Shown: positions 8,840 through 18,365, counted from the stretch's first letter. The stretch: 64,000 nt of DNA from JAJYVT01 sp035534455 (GCA_035534455.1 DATLRV010000012.1:1-64000); one strand, 5' to 3'. A program made the numbers and translations. Notes: generated by a model from the sequence alone, not told the origin.

Positions 8840-9724
8840 CTACGACCTTGCCATCCGGATCAATTCGTCGAGCATGGTGTCGATCGCGCCGAGGGCGACG
8901 GAGAGATGACCTTCTCCCTCCACGAGATGAGCGGTTGCCGCGGGCACCCGGAAGGAAAGCCACTGACCGTGCGCAAAGGGCACCATCAGGTCCTCGGAGC
9001 CCTGCCAGATCGACGTCGGCACGTGGATCTCGTCGGGGTCGAATCCCCATGGCGACACGAATGCCAGGTCGTCGTCCAGCCAGCCGTCGACCCCGTCGAG
9101 GAGCCCCTCTCGGAAGCTCGCCACGAGATCCTCGGCGAACTCGTCAGTGAGGACGATCCGATCGACGTCGGGGAGGAGGCTGTCGAGCGAGGCCACGATG
9201 TCCTCCGCCGAGACGGCCGCGAGGCGGTCGCGCTCGGCGGCGAGAAAGGCGGAGAGGGCGCCCGGGCCCGTGGTTGCGGCGCCGAACTCGTCGATGTTGC
9301 CCTGGCCCATGCCTGCGAGCCACTCGAGGCCCTCGCTGTCTGCCGGTGCAACTCCCGCGATCACGAGCGCGGCAGCGACACCGGGAAGCCGTGCCGCACA
9401 GGCCAGCGCGTGTGGGCCGCCCCCGGACCAACCGGCCACCAGACAGCGCTCCGCGCCGAGGGCATGCAACACCGCCTCGGTGTCTCGCACCACGTCCACG
9501 ACCTGACGCCCCTCGTGGCGGGTCGAGCGTCCGTAGCCCGGGCGCGACGTGGCGACGAGGCGCAGCCCGCGTGCGTGCGCGGCGCGTTCGATTGCTCGGA
9601 TCGGGGTACCGGCTCCGGGCGTGCCGTGATGGAACACGAGAGGGAACCCGTCGTCCGGCCCGCTGAGACGTACGTCGATACGTCGCCCGTCTGCGAGCTC
9701 GACACGGTCCGAGCCGGCGCCCAT
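8840..9724 (-). CDS. Alpha/beta hydrolase
   Basis: This encodes 294 residues with the alpha/beta hydrolase fold: FHHGTPG oxyanion segment, the nucleophile elbow AGWSGGGPH (Ser100), an acidic residue in IWQGSEDLMVP and the catalytic histidine in VEGEGHLS. The cap region (about 130-220) is rich in Asp. It is probably an esterase or lactonase-like enzyme, and the substrate is unknown. It is convergent with the oxidase gene. Confidence 0.88.
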   Translation of the reverse strand: MGAGSDRVELADGRRIDVRLSGPDDGFPLVFHHGTPGAGTPIRAIERAAHARGLRLVATSRPGYGRSTRHEGRQVVDVVRDTEAVLHALGAERCLVAGWSGGGPHALACAARLPGVAAALVIAGVAPADSEGLEWLAGMGQGNIDEFGAATTGPGALSAFLAAERDRLAAVSAEDIVASLDSLLPDVDRIVLTDEFAEDLVASFREGLLDGVDGWLDDDLAFVSPWGFDPDEIHVPTSIWQGSEDLMVPFAHGQWLSFRVPAATAHLVEGEGHLSVALGAIDTMLDELIRMARS

Positions 9725-9902
9725 CGCGGCATCATGCCATCTTGCGCCTGCGGCCGGCCGCGACTGACCCAGGGCCGCCCGCGGCCGCCCGCAGCCCGTC
9801 TGCGAGGCTGCCGCTTCGGGGGGAGTGGACCTTCGGCCCTGCGGTCCTCACGCGAGCCGCGCGGAGCATGGAGGGGACATCATCAGGTTGAGGAGGTCGA
9901 CC

Positions 9903-10139
9903 GTGCACTACATCCCGAAACTGCTTTCGGCGGGACCGGCATTCTTCCTCAGCGCATGGTTCCTGATGCTCTTCGGCGGCGCGCTCTCCACCGACGTCGG
10001 CATCCGGCCATTCAGCTACCTCACGTCGATGATCGTGACGATCGCCTTGTGGATCGTGCTCGCGCCGGCGATCGGCGCTGTCGGACGTGGGGCGAGATCG
10101 AAGAAGGCCAAGGTCGACAGCGTAGGCGTCGACGTCTGA
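9903..10139 (+). CDS. Small membrane protein
   Basis: This encodes 78 residues with two hydrophobic helices (about 8-26 and 38-60) and a basic C-terminal tail (RGARSKKAKVD). The start is set by a strong AGGAGG at 9891-9896 placed 6 nt before GTG 9903. I do not recognise the family. It may be an accessory or stress membrane protein. Confidence 0.7.
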   Translation: MHYIPKLLSAGPAFFLSAWFLMLFGGALSTDVGIRPFSYLTSMIVTIALWIVLAPAIGAVGRGARSKKAKVDSVGVDV

Positions 10140-10151
10140 GGCGTTCTCGAT

Positions 10152-10553
10152 CTACCGACGGCGCCTCGACGATCGGTTCAGACGCACGGCGGAGGACACC
10201 AGCGCCTTGAAGGCCGTGCCATCGACGTGGTCGCCTTCGTGCACGTCGATGGCCCGCCGGAGATTGCCACCGAGCCCGGCATTGAAGAGATCCTCGGGAT
10301 CCTCGAGAGCCGCACCCTTGGCAAAGGTGAGCTTTACGTGCTCCTTGTACACCTCGCCGGTGCAGATCGTGCCGTCATCCGACCATACGGGAACGCCTGC
10401 TGGGTTCGTCGGCTTCTTCCACTTCAGCTCTTCGACGACGTCGGGGTCTGCCTGCTTGATGAGGGTGCGCAACCTCGAGAGTGCGGCGCCGCGCCAGTCA
10501 GTGAGATCGGCGAGCATGCCGTCGATCGCCTGCGACGGGGAGCGCTCACCCAT
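10152..10553 (-). CDS. DUF1801/YdhG-like protein
   Basis: This encodes 133 residues with the pattern of DUF1801 proteins: an N-terminal helical pair with LSRLRTLIKQADPDVVEELKW, then WKKPTNPAGVPVWSDDGTIC and VYKEHVKLTFAKGAAL, and an RAIDVHEGD segment. The fold resembles an iron-chaperone/frataxin-like domain, but the role is unknown. It is convergent with the small membrane protein. Confidence 0.85.
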   Translation of the reverse strand: MGERSPSQAIDGMLADLTDWRGAALSRLRTLIKQADPDVVEELKWKKPTNPAGVPVWSDDGTICTGEVYKEHVKLTFAKGAALEDPEDLFNAGLGGNLRRAIDVHEGDHVDGTAFKALVSSAVRLNRSSRRRR

Positions 10554-10709
10554 GGCGCGGGGAGCTCGTGCTCGCGGCGCTCATCACGTGCGAGTGTCCC
10601 ACAGGTGTGCGGCATCTCGCCGGGGGTGGTGCTGGGGCCGCACTATGGTCGTCACCGTGCCACCTCGTCGGTCCACCACGTGCGCCGATGCCGGCCGCGG
10701 CTTCTGCCG

Positions 10710-11051
10710 GTGAGCAGACGCCTGCTTGCCGCCGACGTGCGGCACCTGCCCCCGGGGGAGGTGATCCCGGCAGGCACCGAGGTGATCGATGGCGTCCCGA
10801 CCGCCGCCCTCACGGTGCTCGCCGCGCTGCGGGGGAGCATTGAGGTCGGTGTGTGGCAGATGACCGCCGGCGGCGTCCGTGACGTCGAGGGAGACGAGGT
10901 CTTCCTGGTGCTCGACGGACATGCCACCGTTCGCTTCGACGACGGCGAGACGGTGGAGCTGCGGCCCGGGGCGCTCGTACGGCTCTGCGCCGGGGAGCAG
11001 ACGGAGTGGCGCGTGCACGAGACGTTGCGCAAGCTCTACGTCTCGACCTGA
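10710..11051 (+). CDS. Cupin domain protein
   Basis: This encodes 113 residues forming a single cupin barrel: VWQMTAGGVRDVEGDEVFLV and LDGHATVRFDDGETVELRPGA are the two conserved cupin motifs, and the protein most resembles the cupin_3 (ureidoglycine aminohydrolase-like) group. The usual metal-binding histidines are reduced to E and D positions, so metal binding is uncertain. The GTG at 10710 is chosen from the family length. It is convergent with the HtrA gene, and a short direct repeat (ctcgacctgacatccgg) lies in the 29 bp between them. Confidence 0.75.
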   Translation: MSRRLLAADVRHLPPGEVIPAGTEVIDGVPTAALTVLAALRGSIEVGVWQMTAGGVRDVEGDEVFLVLDGHATVRFDDGETVELRPGALVRLCAGEQTEWRVHETLRKLYVST

Positions 11052-11080
11052 CATCCGGACGTCTCGACCTGACATCCGGC

Positions 11081-12106
11081 TCAGGCGGGAGGGCCGACGC
11101 CGAGCTTCACGACCGCCGTCGAGCGCCTGCCCTTCGGCGTGAGCCACGCCACCGATGCCACGTCTCCCGGATGGAGATGGTCGAGCGCGGCGTTGAGGTC
11201 TGTGACGGATCGCACCCCAGCACCTGTCACTGTCACGATCACGTCCCCGACGCTGAGACCGGCCAAAGCAAGCGGAGCCGCCGGGGAGAGGCCGACGACG
11301 ACCGCCCCGATGCTGTTCGCGGGGGTGACCCGGAGATCCAGTCCCGCGGTGGGGCCGATGTGCGCCCCTGGCCGACGGCGGTGGTGCAGGACCTCGCGGG
11401 CGACCTTCCGCACGACGGCACCCGGGATGGCGAAGCCACGATCTCGTCGGTGGCCGTTCGAAAACGCCACGTCCATCCCGACGACGTGCTGTGCGCTCCC
11501 GACAAGCGGTCCACCGGAGAACCCCGGCCGGATGGGCGCGCTCGTGGTCAGGAGCCCAAAGAGGCGGCGGTGGGCTCCCGTGAGTCTCGAGAACTCGACG
11601 ATGGACGCGCCGGTCGCCGTGATCCTGCCCGCCGCAGTCCGGCGACCGGACGCGACCGCGGTCACCCGGGTGCCGATCCGGGCGCGCACGAACGTGCGCA
11701 GCCGAGCGTAGGGCAGGTGCGTCGCGCCGATCAGTCTGAGAACGGCGAGGTCGACCGCCACGTCGTACCCGACGACCCTCGCGCCGTACGTCTCGGCCGT
11801 GCTCATGTTGGTGACCCGGATGCGCGTCGAGCCCTCGATGACGTGGTTGTTCGTGAGGACGATGCCCCCCGGACTGATCACGATGCCGGTCCCCCCGACG
11901 GCGGGCACGTCCGGCTGGGACGCAGCGACGTCGGCAAGGTCGGTCGCGACGCCTGTGGGTCCCGTGCGGCCGCTCCGCCGTGCCGGAGGGGTGTGCGCGC
12001 TCCCCACCGTGAGGAAGGCCGCGGCGGCCGGTGCGATAACGAGTCCGACGAGCAAGCCGATCGCACTCCGAGCGTGCACTCTCCGCACCGTACTCGTCGA
12101 TCCCAT
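11081..12106 (-). CDS. HtrA/DegP-like serine protease with PDZ domain
   Basis: This encodes 341 residues. A signal anchor (about 12-36) is followed by a trypsin-like domain with the catalytic triad visible: His88 in LTNNHVIEG, Asp119 in VAVDLAVL and Ser197 in RPGFSGGPL. A PDZ domain (about 245-335) contains AAPLALAGLSVGDVIVTVTG. It is an extracytoplasmic quality-control protease. GFSGG replaces the common GNSGG, a tolerated variant. The start is the ATG at 12106, as the longer version from 12175 would overlap the promoter of the divergent peptidase gene. Confidence 0.88.
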   Translation of the reverse strand: MGSTSTVRRVHARSAIGLLVGLVIAPAAAAFLTVGSAHTPPARRSGRTGPTGVATDLADVAASQPDVPAVGGTGIVISPGGIVLTNNHVIEGSTRIRVTNMSTAETYGARVVGYDVAVDLAVLRLIGATHLPYARLRTFVRARIGTRVTAVASGRRTAAGRITATGASIVEFSRLTGAHRRLFGLLTTSAPIRPGFSGGPLVGSAQHVVGMDVAFSNGHRRDRGFAIPGAVVRKVAREVLHHRRRPGAHIGPTAGLDLRVTPANSIGAVVVGLSPAAPLALAGLSVGDVIVTVTGAGVRSVTDLNAALDHLHPGDVASVAWLTPKGRRSTAVVKLGVGPPA

Positions 12107-12195
12107 GCGGCGGCTGACCCGTGTGACAGGGAAGAGACGCGAAGAGGACGCTAAGTTTGGTGCGCCCCGCCGCACGAACCGGGAGCGACGAGACG

Positions 12196-14301
12196 ATGGA
12201 CAGAGAGACGATCGACACGCCGAGAGCGCCCATCACGTCCACGTTCCACGGCGTGGCGGTGACGGAGGACTATCGCTGGCTCGAAGACGCCGCCTCGGAC
12301 CAGGTGCGAGCATGGACCACGGCGCAGAACGAACGGACCCGTGCGTTTCTCGGAGCGACTCCGTCCTACGGTGCGGTCCGTCAGCGCGTCGAGGAGATCG
12401 TCAGGGCCAGGTCGGTGGCGTGGGGGGAATGGCGGAGCGGGGTACGCCGCGGTGGCTCTGCGTACTTCGTGCTCAAGCGCGAACCGCCGAAGCAGCAGCC
12501 GTTTCTCGTCGCGCTCACGGATCTGTCAGACCTCGGTGGGGCTGTGACCCTGCTCGACCCGAACACCATCGACGTCACTGGTGAGACGGCGATCGACTGG
12601 TTCGTGCCGTCACCGGACGGACGGTTCGTCGCGGTCTCCCTGTCGTCACACGGAACGGAGGACGGGACGCTCCACCTGATAGACGTCGGGTCTCGCGAAG
12701 CGGTCGACGTCCGCATTCCGCGCGTGAACGCCGGCACCATGGGAGGTTCTCTCGCGTGGGCCCGAGACGGTTCGGGATTCTGGTACACGCGCGGGCCGGC
12801 GCCAGGTGAGCGGGCCGACGACGAGCTCCACTTCTTCCAGGAGATCTGGCACCACCAGATGGGGCAACCCCTCGATCGTGACCGCCGCGATCAGCCCCGA
12901 CCTCTCGCCGAGCCGAAGATCGCCGAGCACAACCTCGACTCGTCAGCCGACGGCGCCTGGGTGATGGACAGGGTGGAGAAGGGAGACGGCGGCGACTGGC
13001 AGGTGTTCCTCCGGGCGCAGGACGGCGGGGACTGGTGGCAAGTCGCAGACATCGACGACGAGTGCGTCGACGCGGCGTTCGGCGGCGATTCCCTCTACCT
13101 CCTCGCGCGCGCCGGGTCTCCTCGCGGCCGAGTCCTTCGGCTGCGACTTGCCCAGGGTGTGACGGCGGCGCAGGCGCGGGTGATCGTCCCCGAATCCAAG
13201 GTTGCCATCGAAGCCGTCACGGCGACCGCGGCGCGGGTGTGGGTCCTCGATATCGACGGCGGCCCGTCCGGCCTTCGGGTCTGCGATCTCGACGGTGGCG
13301 ACCTTCGCAGCATCGAGGTCCCTCCGGTGTCGGCGATCGAAGGACTGAGCGCCGTCGGGGACGACGAGGTCGTCTACGCCCTCGAGTCGTTCACGATGCC
13401 ACGGGTGTGGTGGTCCGGGGTCGAGAAGTCTGTGCCGCGGCCCACTGCCCTCACGGACGAGACGCCGTTCGACCTGTCGCACTACGAGGTGTGGCGGGAC
13501 GTCGCGGTCTCTCTCGACGGCACCCAGGTGCCGATGACGTTGGTCTCGGCTGCCGACATCCCACGCGACGGACCGGTGCCGACGATCCTCTACGGGTACG
13601 GGGGGTACGGCATCTCGCTCAAGCCCTCCTTCGACCCCACGTGGCTGCCGTGGCTCGAGCAGGGCGCGGTGCTCGCAGTGGCCAACATCCGAGGTGGGGG
13701 AGAGTACGGGGAGGAGTGGCATGAACGCGGCAGCTTGACCTCCAAGCAGCACGTCTTCGACGACTTCGCCGCCTGCGCACGTCGCCTCGTCCAATCGGGT
13801 GTCACCAGCGCGACAAAGCTCGCGTTGAAGGGGGGTTCGAACGGCGGCCTGCTGATGGGCGCCGTCCTCACCCAGCATCCGGAACTCGCTCGGGTCGTGG
13901 TCGCGCTCGTCCCGGTGATGGACATGCTCCGAGTGGAGCTGCACCCGAACGGTGCCTTCAACGTCACGGAGTACGGATCGGTGAACGACCCCGCGCAGTT
14001 CGAGGCGCTGTATGCGTACTCGCCTTACCACAACGTCGAAGACGGCATCGCCTACCCGGCCACGTTGCTGACCGCCGGTGAGTACGACCCACGGGTCGAC
14101 GCCTACCACGCGAAGAAGATGGCGGCTCGGCTTCAGGAGGCGACGACCGGCCCCGAACCCGTCCTCCTGCGCGTGAAGGCGACCGGGCACGGTATCGGCG
14201 AGCCGCTCGACGAGACGGCCGCAGAGCTCACGGACCTCTACGCCTTCATCTTCGACCGTCTGGCCGTCGAGTACCGCCCGCCGGATCGACGTCCTTCGTG
14301 A
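12196..14301 (+). CDS. Prolyl oligopeptidase family serine peptidase (S9A)
   Basis: This encodes 701 residues. An N-terminal beta-propeller (about 60-410) gates a C-terminal alpha/beta hydrolase domain. The catalytic triad is visible: Ser548 in KGGSNGGLLMG, Asp631 in AGEYDPRVD and His665 in ATGHGIGEP. It cleaves short peptides after proline in the cytoplasm, since there is no signal peptide. The ATG at 12196 has GGGAG upstream and gives the usual family start (YRWLEDAASDQVRAW). The TTG-initiated extension to 12157 is not needed. Confidence 0.93.
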   Translation: MDRETIDTPRAPITSTFHGVAVTEDYRWLEDAASDQVRAWTTAQNERTRAFLGATPSYGAVRQRVEEIVRARSVAWGEWRSGVRRGGSAYFVLKREPPKQQPFLVALTDLSDLGGAVTLLDPNTIDVTGETAIDWFVPSPDGRFVAVSLSSHGTEDGTLHLIDVGSREAVDVRIPRVNAGTMGGSLAWARDGSGFWYTRGPAPGERADDELHFFQEIWHHQMGQPLDRDRRDQPRPLAEPKIAEHNLDSSADGAWVMDRVEKGDGGDWQVFLRAQDGGDWWQVADIDDECVDAAFGGDSLYLLARAGSPRGRVLRLRLAQGVTAAQARVIVPESKVAIEAVTATAARVWVLDIDGGPSGLRVCDLDGGDLRSIEVPPVSAIEGLSAVGDDEVVYALESFTMPRVWWSGVEKSVPRPTALTDETPFDLSHYEVWRDVAVSLDGTQVPMTLVSAADIPRDGPVPTILYGYGGYGISLKPSFDPTWLPWLEQGAVLAVANIRGGGEYGEEWHERGSLTSKQHVFDDFAACARRLVQSGVTSATKLALKGGSNGGLLMGAVLTQHPELARVVVALVPVMDMLRVELHPNGAFNVTEYGSVNDPAQFEALYAYSPYHNVEDGIAYPATLLTAGEYDPRVDAYHAKKMAARLQEATTGPEPVLLRVKATGHGIGEPLDETAAELTDLYAFIFDRLAVEYRPPDRRPS

Positions 14302-14350
14302 CGTCCGGACGGCAAGACGACGAGTCGCACGCCACCTGGCGGGAGGGATG

Positions 14351-15100
14351 ATGGTCGACACGGTCCGCCTTCACGAGATCTCCGAATCGACCCACTGGGT
14401 CATGAACCCGATCAGTGTCGAGAAGCTCGAGCTTCTGGGCGAGATCTGCCGGGTTGGCCCCGACACGAGCGTGGTCGACCTGGCGTGCGGAAAGGGAGCA
14501 CTGCTCAGCCTCTTCGCGAAGCGTTTCGGCGCGCGGGGCATCGGTGTCGACATCCACCGGCCGTTTCTCGCCGACGCCCGGAGCCGTGCCGAGGAGCTCG
14601 GCGTGTCGGCGAGCCTCAGCTTTCGCGAGGCGGACGCGGGAGATCCGGCGTGCGTCCGCGGCCGGTTCGACGTGGTCTGCTGCATCGGCGCGACCTGGAT
14701 CGGCGGCGGACTGGCCGGCACCCTCGAGCTCATGTGCCGGCTGCTCGCTCCTGGTGGGTGGCTCTTGGTGGGTGAGTGTTACTGGGCGAGCCCTCCCTCT
14801 GCCGATACTCGCCGACGGCACGTCGGCGGAGACGGGTTCGCCGACCTTCCGGGCACGCTCGCGCGGTTCGAAGCACTCGATCTCGACCTCGTCGAGATGG
14901 TGCTCGCGTCGCACGACGAGTGGGACCGCTACACCGCGAGCCAGTGGCTCAACGTCTCGGAGTGGCTCCTTGCCAATCCTGCGGACCCCGACGCTGCGGA
15001 GGTCCGCGCCATCCGTGACGACGCGCGCCGTGGTTACCTCGCTGGGGACCGTGCATGTCTCGGCTGGGGCGTTTTCGTGGCTCGAACGCACACTGGCTGA
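14351..15100 (+). CDS. Class I SAM-dependent methyltransferase
   Basis: This encodes 249 residues. Motif I is VVDLACGKGALLSLFAKRFG, motif II is GIGVDIHRPFL and the post-motif region is FDVVCCIGATWIGGG. It resembles methyltransferase-11/25-type enzymes of unknown substrate. The tail contains HDEWDRYTASQWLNVSEWL, which recurs in this subfamily. Two adjacent ATG codons follow GGGAGGG, and the second (14351) has the better spacing. Confidence 0.85.
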   Translation: MVDTVRLHEISESTHWVMNPISVEKLELLGEICRVGPDTSVVDLACGKGALLSLFAKRFGARGIGVDIHRPFLADARSRAEELGVSASLSFREADAGDPACVRGRFDVVCCIGATWIGGGLAGTLELMCRLLAPGGWLLVGECYWASPPSADTRRRHVGGDGFADLPGTLARFEALDLDLVEMVLASHDEWDRYTASQWLNVSEWLLANPADPDAAEVRAIRDDARRGYLAGDRACLGWGVFVARTHTG

Positions 15101-15124
15101 AAGGCGGCCGGTCGTTCCCGACCG

Positions 15125-15574
15125 TCAGCGGGAACGTCGTGGCGCCGTCTCGACGAGGGAGACGCGCGCACGGTCCGCCGCCGCTCGTACGCGCGGGACC
15201 GCGTCGTCCGCCAGACGGCCGAGCACCTCGAGCGCGTCGTCGATCGCGTGGGCGCGGATCACCCTCGCCGCCATCTCTCGGACACGCCACGACACGTCGC
15301 CCGTGGCGTCGATCACCGATCCCGCGGCGGCGTCGTCCCACGCGTAGAGCAGGGCCCGCAGTGCCCAGACCTTCGGCCAGTACCCTCCGAGCCCACCTTC
15401 CCTGCCCTCGAGGATCTGGCGGGACGCAGGCCCGGCGAGGACGAAGAGGAACTCCGGGTCCACCCCGTCACCCGAGAGGATCGCCGCGCAGTGGCTGACC
15501 ACGTCGGCGGTCCCGCGGCGGCGGACTTCGGCGAGAACGCTCTGCTTCGGTGAGACGCCCCATTCGCTGGCCAC
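15125..15574 (-). CDS. HEAT-repeat protein
   Basis: This encodes 149 residues, all helical. HEAT-like repeats are visible in the second half (WRVREMAARVIRAHAIDD, ALEVLGRLADDAVPRVRAA). Such proteins are usually protein-interaction scaffolds, and the partner is unknown. GTG at 15574 is chosen because AGGAGGAG lies 7 nt upstream. A longer open frame reaching 15943 belongs to the decayed gene next door in another register. Confidence 0.75.
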   Translation of the reverse strand: MASEWGVSPKQSVLAEVRRRGTADVVSHCAAILSGDGVDPEFLFVLAGPASRQILEGREGGLGGYWPKVWALRALLYAWDDAAAGSVIDATGDVSWRVREMAARVIRAHAIDDALEVLGRLADDAVPRVRAAADRARVSLVETAPRRSR

Positions 15575-15663
15575 GGTGGTTCTCCTCCTGGTGTCGTCCG
15601 TCGGGCCGCCCGTCCCCGAGAAGCGATCGCGGGGCGCCGCCGCGCACCGCTTTCGTCGATGCT

Positions 15664-16290
15664 TCACCCGACCGGCATCAGGTCCTTGTCCTCCATCTCC
15701 CAGGCGTGGTCCATGGTGTGGTTCGCGGTGTGGCGGATCAGGTAGGGCACCGGCCAGTTGCGCGCCGTCTTGCCCTCGGCGTCCTGCGAATGGCGCCGAC
15801 GTACGCCTCGCGGTAGCCGGCGAGCGGGCCCGCGTCGACAACGACCATGTCGTCGTTCGCGGCCCGCACCCCGACCTTGCGTGCCCAGTCCTGCTCGACG
15901 CCGAGGACGTGGCGGACGATGTGGTCGCGATCGCGCCCGCCACCGCGCGGGCCTTTGCGCATCTCGGGCGACACGCGCCGGCGGACGTCGTCGAAATAGG
16001 CCCAACATGCGCGTAGGTCCGGTTGGCGGTCGAGCTCGGTGTTCGTCAGCCGCCGCGTGTCGAGACTGGAGCACGCGAACGAGATGCCCCAGAAGTCCGT
16101 CGAACCGGTGCCTTGGTACCGCTCGACGACGTCGACCTCCGGCGAGGTGTCGAACTCGGCTGCCGGGCCAGTCGGGCGCCACCGCCACGGCCCGCCGTCC
16201 CTTCGGGCCGTGCTCCAGGGTGACGCGAAGCACGTTCGCCGTCAGGCCTCCTCGGTCGGCGTCCTCCTTCGAGCGCCCAACGTAGACCAC
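15664..16290 (-). pseudogene. Frameshifted gene of a conserved actinobacterial family
   Basis: The N-terminal segment (MVYVGRSKEDADRGG to VAVAPDWPG) and the C-terminal segment (AEGKTARNWPVPYLIRHT to DHAWEMEDKD) read in one frame. The middle (EFDTSPEVDVVERYQGTG, then RKGPRGGGRDRDHIVRHVLG, to YREAYVGAI) reads in another. Two compensating shifts are needed, near 16160 and near 15785. From memory of related proteins, about 30 residues are also missing after PDWPG. The family has a DinB-like end (HTANHTMDHAWEMEDKD), and its function is unknown to me. Either the gene is decaying or the assembly has two indels. Confidence 0.65.
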
Positions 16291-16342
16291 CTGGGCAGGG
16301 GCCCCACGGGTGGCGAGTCACGCGACGATAGGGTCGAGTGTC

Positions 16343-16840
16343 GTGGCCGATGCCCGTTGCCCGCTCTGCGACGTCCCGGCGATCGATGCGGACCTCGGCC
16401 GCGTCGAGGTCTGGCGGGACGCACTCTGGCGGTTGACGACGAGCGTGGGCCCTGGAGACCCCACGTCGGGGTTCTCCTACCTCGAACCGCTGCGCCACAT
16501 CTGCTACCTGCACGAGCTCGACGGTGAGGAAGCGGTCACGTTCGGCGCGGTGCTCGCCAGATGCGCTGCGGCGCTGAAGGAGGCGACGAGCGCCGAGTTG
16601 GTCTACGTCTACGTCTTCGGAGGAGGCATTCCGCACCTCCACGTGCACCTTGCGCCTCACGTCCCCGGTGACGCCCTCAACGAGGCGATGCTTCGTGGCG
16701 AGTTCGAAGAGCGTCCGCTTTCTTCTGGCGCGGTCGGCCTCGTGAGCAAGGACTTTCCCGATGTTCCCCGAGAGGAGCTCGTCCGCGTCGCCGGGCGGGT
16801 GCGGCAGCTGCTGGACGCGTGGCGCCCCGGGGTCGCGTGA
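16343..16840 (+). CDS. HIT-like protein
   Basis: This encodes about 165 residues. It starts with a CPLCD zinc-type motif and carries the histidine triad signature in GGGIPHLHVHLAPH (HxHxH), which marks nucleotidyl hydrolases or transferases acting on dinucleotides. The GTG at 16343 fits the CPLC start of relatives, and an upstream GTG (16310) is possible. The next gene begins directly at its stop codon, so they are co-transcribed. Confidence 0.85.
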   Translation: MADARCPLCDVPAIDADLGRVEVWRDALWRLTTSVGPGDPTSGFSYLEPLRHICYLHELDGEEAVTFGAVLARCAAALKEATSAELVYVYVFGGGIPHLHVHLAPHVPGDALNEAMLRGEFEERPLSSGAVGLVSKDFPDVPREELVRVAGRVRQLLDAWRPGVA

Positions 16841-17476
16841 GTGGGCGTCTACCGCGACCAGGTGCTTCCGCGCCTTTACGATCGGATCTGTGGGGCTCCG
16901 AGCATCGGGCGGTGGCGCGCCAGAGCCGTGGATGGCCTGGGTGGCCGTGTCGTCGAGATCGGCTTCGGTTCGGGGTTGAATGTCGAGCACTACCCGAGCG
17001 GGGTCGATTCGGTGTTGGCGGTCGAGCCCGCTGAGGTGGCCTGGAGGTTGGCGAGTCCGCGTGTCGCCGCCTGCGGCGTGCCGGTCGAGCACGCGGGGAC
17101 TGACGGACAGTCGCTGCAGATCGTGAGTGGGAGCTGCGACGCTGCCCTCTCGACCTTCACCTTGTGCACCATCCCCGATCCGGTCGCCGCACTGGTGGAG
17201 ATCTACCGCGTCCTGCGCCCCGGGGGGACCCTGCACTTTCTCGAGCACGGCCTCTCGCCGGACTCGGACGTCGCCGGCTGGCAGCGCCGCTTCGAAGGGC
17301 TGCATCGTCGCCTTGCGGGTGGCTGCCACCTGACCCGCGATGCCCCTGCGCTCGTGCGCGTCGCAGGCTTTCGCCTCGAGCACTGCGAGCAGGGCTACGC
17401 AACGGGCCCCCGGCCGTGGAGCTACCTCACGGTGGGGGTCGGCCGAAAGGCCGGGGTCGGTCGAGAGGCCGGCTGA
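16841..17476 (+). CDS. Class I SAM-dependent methyltransferase
   Basis: This encodes 211 residues. Motif I is VVEIGFGSGLNVEHYP, motif II is VLAVEPAEVAWRLA, the mid-region is CDAALSTFTLCTIPDP and the late motif is VLRPGGTLHFLEHGLSPD. This is the UbiE/Coq5-like group that often methylates phospholipids, quinones or small thiol and arsenic compounds, and the substrate here is unassigned. Its GTG follows the HIT gene stop with no gap, giving a tight two-gene operon. Confidence 0.88.
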   Translation: MGVYRDQVLPRLYDRICGAPSIGRWRARAVDGLGGRVVEIGFGSGLNVEHYPSGVDSVLAVEPAEVAWRLASPRVAACGVPVEHAGTDGQSLQIVSGSCDAALSTFTLCTIPDPVAALVEIYRVLRPGGTLHFLEHGLSPDSDVAGWQRRFEGLHRRLAGGCHLTRDAPALVRVAGFRLEHCEQGYATGPRPWSYLTVGVGRKAGVGREAG

Positions 17477-17666
17477 GCGCGGCGGCACCGAGCCGATCGC
17501 GACGGGTCGACTCGAGCATCCTGGTCCGGTGCGCAGCCCCGCGGCCGTTGCGCGGATTGGGCAGGGTGTCGGGCCAGGGAGGTCCATCACAGTCGACGGC
17601 GCCTACGAGCTGCCTCCCGCACGCATACATCGGTAGTCGCAGCAACCACAGACGTGGGCCGTCCGA

Positions 17667-18365
17667 TCAGGTTGCGGGGGTGGACGCGACGAGCGTGCTG
17701 TAGACGACGACATTGGACAGGTAGTGGCCAGTCGCTGTGTCGAATGTCCCTCCGCAGGTGACGAGCTGCAGGGCGCTCACGCCGCGCGATCCGTACACCT
17801 GCTCGGCCGGGAACTGCGTCTTTAGGTACATTGCGACGGAATCGACCTCGAAATCCGCGACGACCCCGTCGGCCAGGGTCACTGTGATCTTGTCACCCGC
17901 CACCAATGTCCGTAGGCGGAAGAACACAGTCGGACCCAGGTACGTGTCCACGTGGCCGAGGATGACCGCCGAACCCAACTGACCGGGAGAGGGTCCGAGG
18001 TGATACCACCCCGGCTGCTCGTAGTCGGTGGGAACCTGGACCGTCCCTGTGGGATTGAGCCCTAGGACAGACAGCGACACCGACAAGTCGATGGCCGGGA
18101 TGCTCAGCGACACGGGTACCGAGCGGGCCACTACTGGAAGCGCCAGACCCTTCGCCGCATCCGCCGGTGTGGCCTTTGCGGTTTCCGCGGACCTCGCCGC
18201 CTTCGGCGGTGGCCGGTGTGTGACCGGGGCGGCGAGGGGGTGATGACCGGAGGAGACGCCCACCCCCAGGCATACCGCAGCGCTAACCAGCAGAGCGGCA
18301 CTGACCAGCCACCAGCCGACATACCGGCGGCGGTAGGGCTCGGCGGATGGGGCGGCCGGCGTCAT
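17667..18365 (-). CDS. Class F sortase
   Basis: This encodes 232 residues. A membrane anchor (about 16-38) and a linker lead to a sortase barrel with LSIPAIDLSVSL, the catalytic histidine in ILGHVDT (His138) and the catalytic cysteine in QLVTCGG (Cys204). Class F sortases attach secreted proteins to the actinobacterial cell surface. The ATG overlaps the stop of the upstream ice-binding-type gene (ATGA), and that protein carries a PQTG sorting signal, so this is very likely its dedicated sortase. Confidence 0.92.
   Translation of the reverse strand: MTPAAPSAEPYRRRYVGWWLVSAALLVSAAVCLGVGVSSGHHPLAAPVTHRPPPKAARSAETAKATPADAAKGLALPVVARSVPVSLSIPAIDLSVSLSVLGLNPTGTVQVPTDYEQPGWYHLGPSPGQLGSAVILGHVDTYLGPTVFFRLRTLVAGDKITVTLADGVVADFEVDSVAMYLKTQFPAEQVYGSRGVSALQLVTCGGTFDTATGHYLSNVVVYSTLVASTPAT

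Noticed and set aside
15125..15943. 272-residue version of the HEAT-repeat protein
   Set aside because: The first part reads out of frame across the decayed neighbour and has a Ser/Thr/Arg-rich nonsense composition. The start at 15574 has an excellent Shine-Dalgarno.
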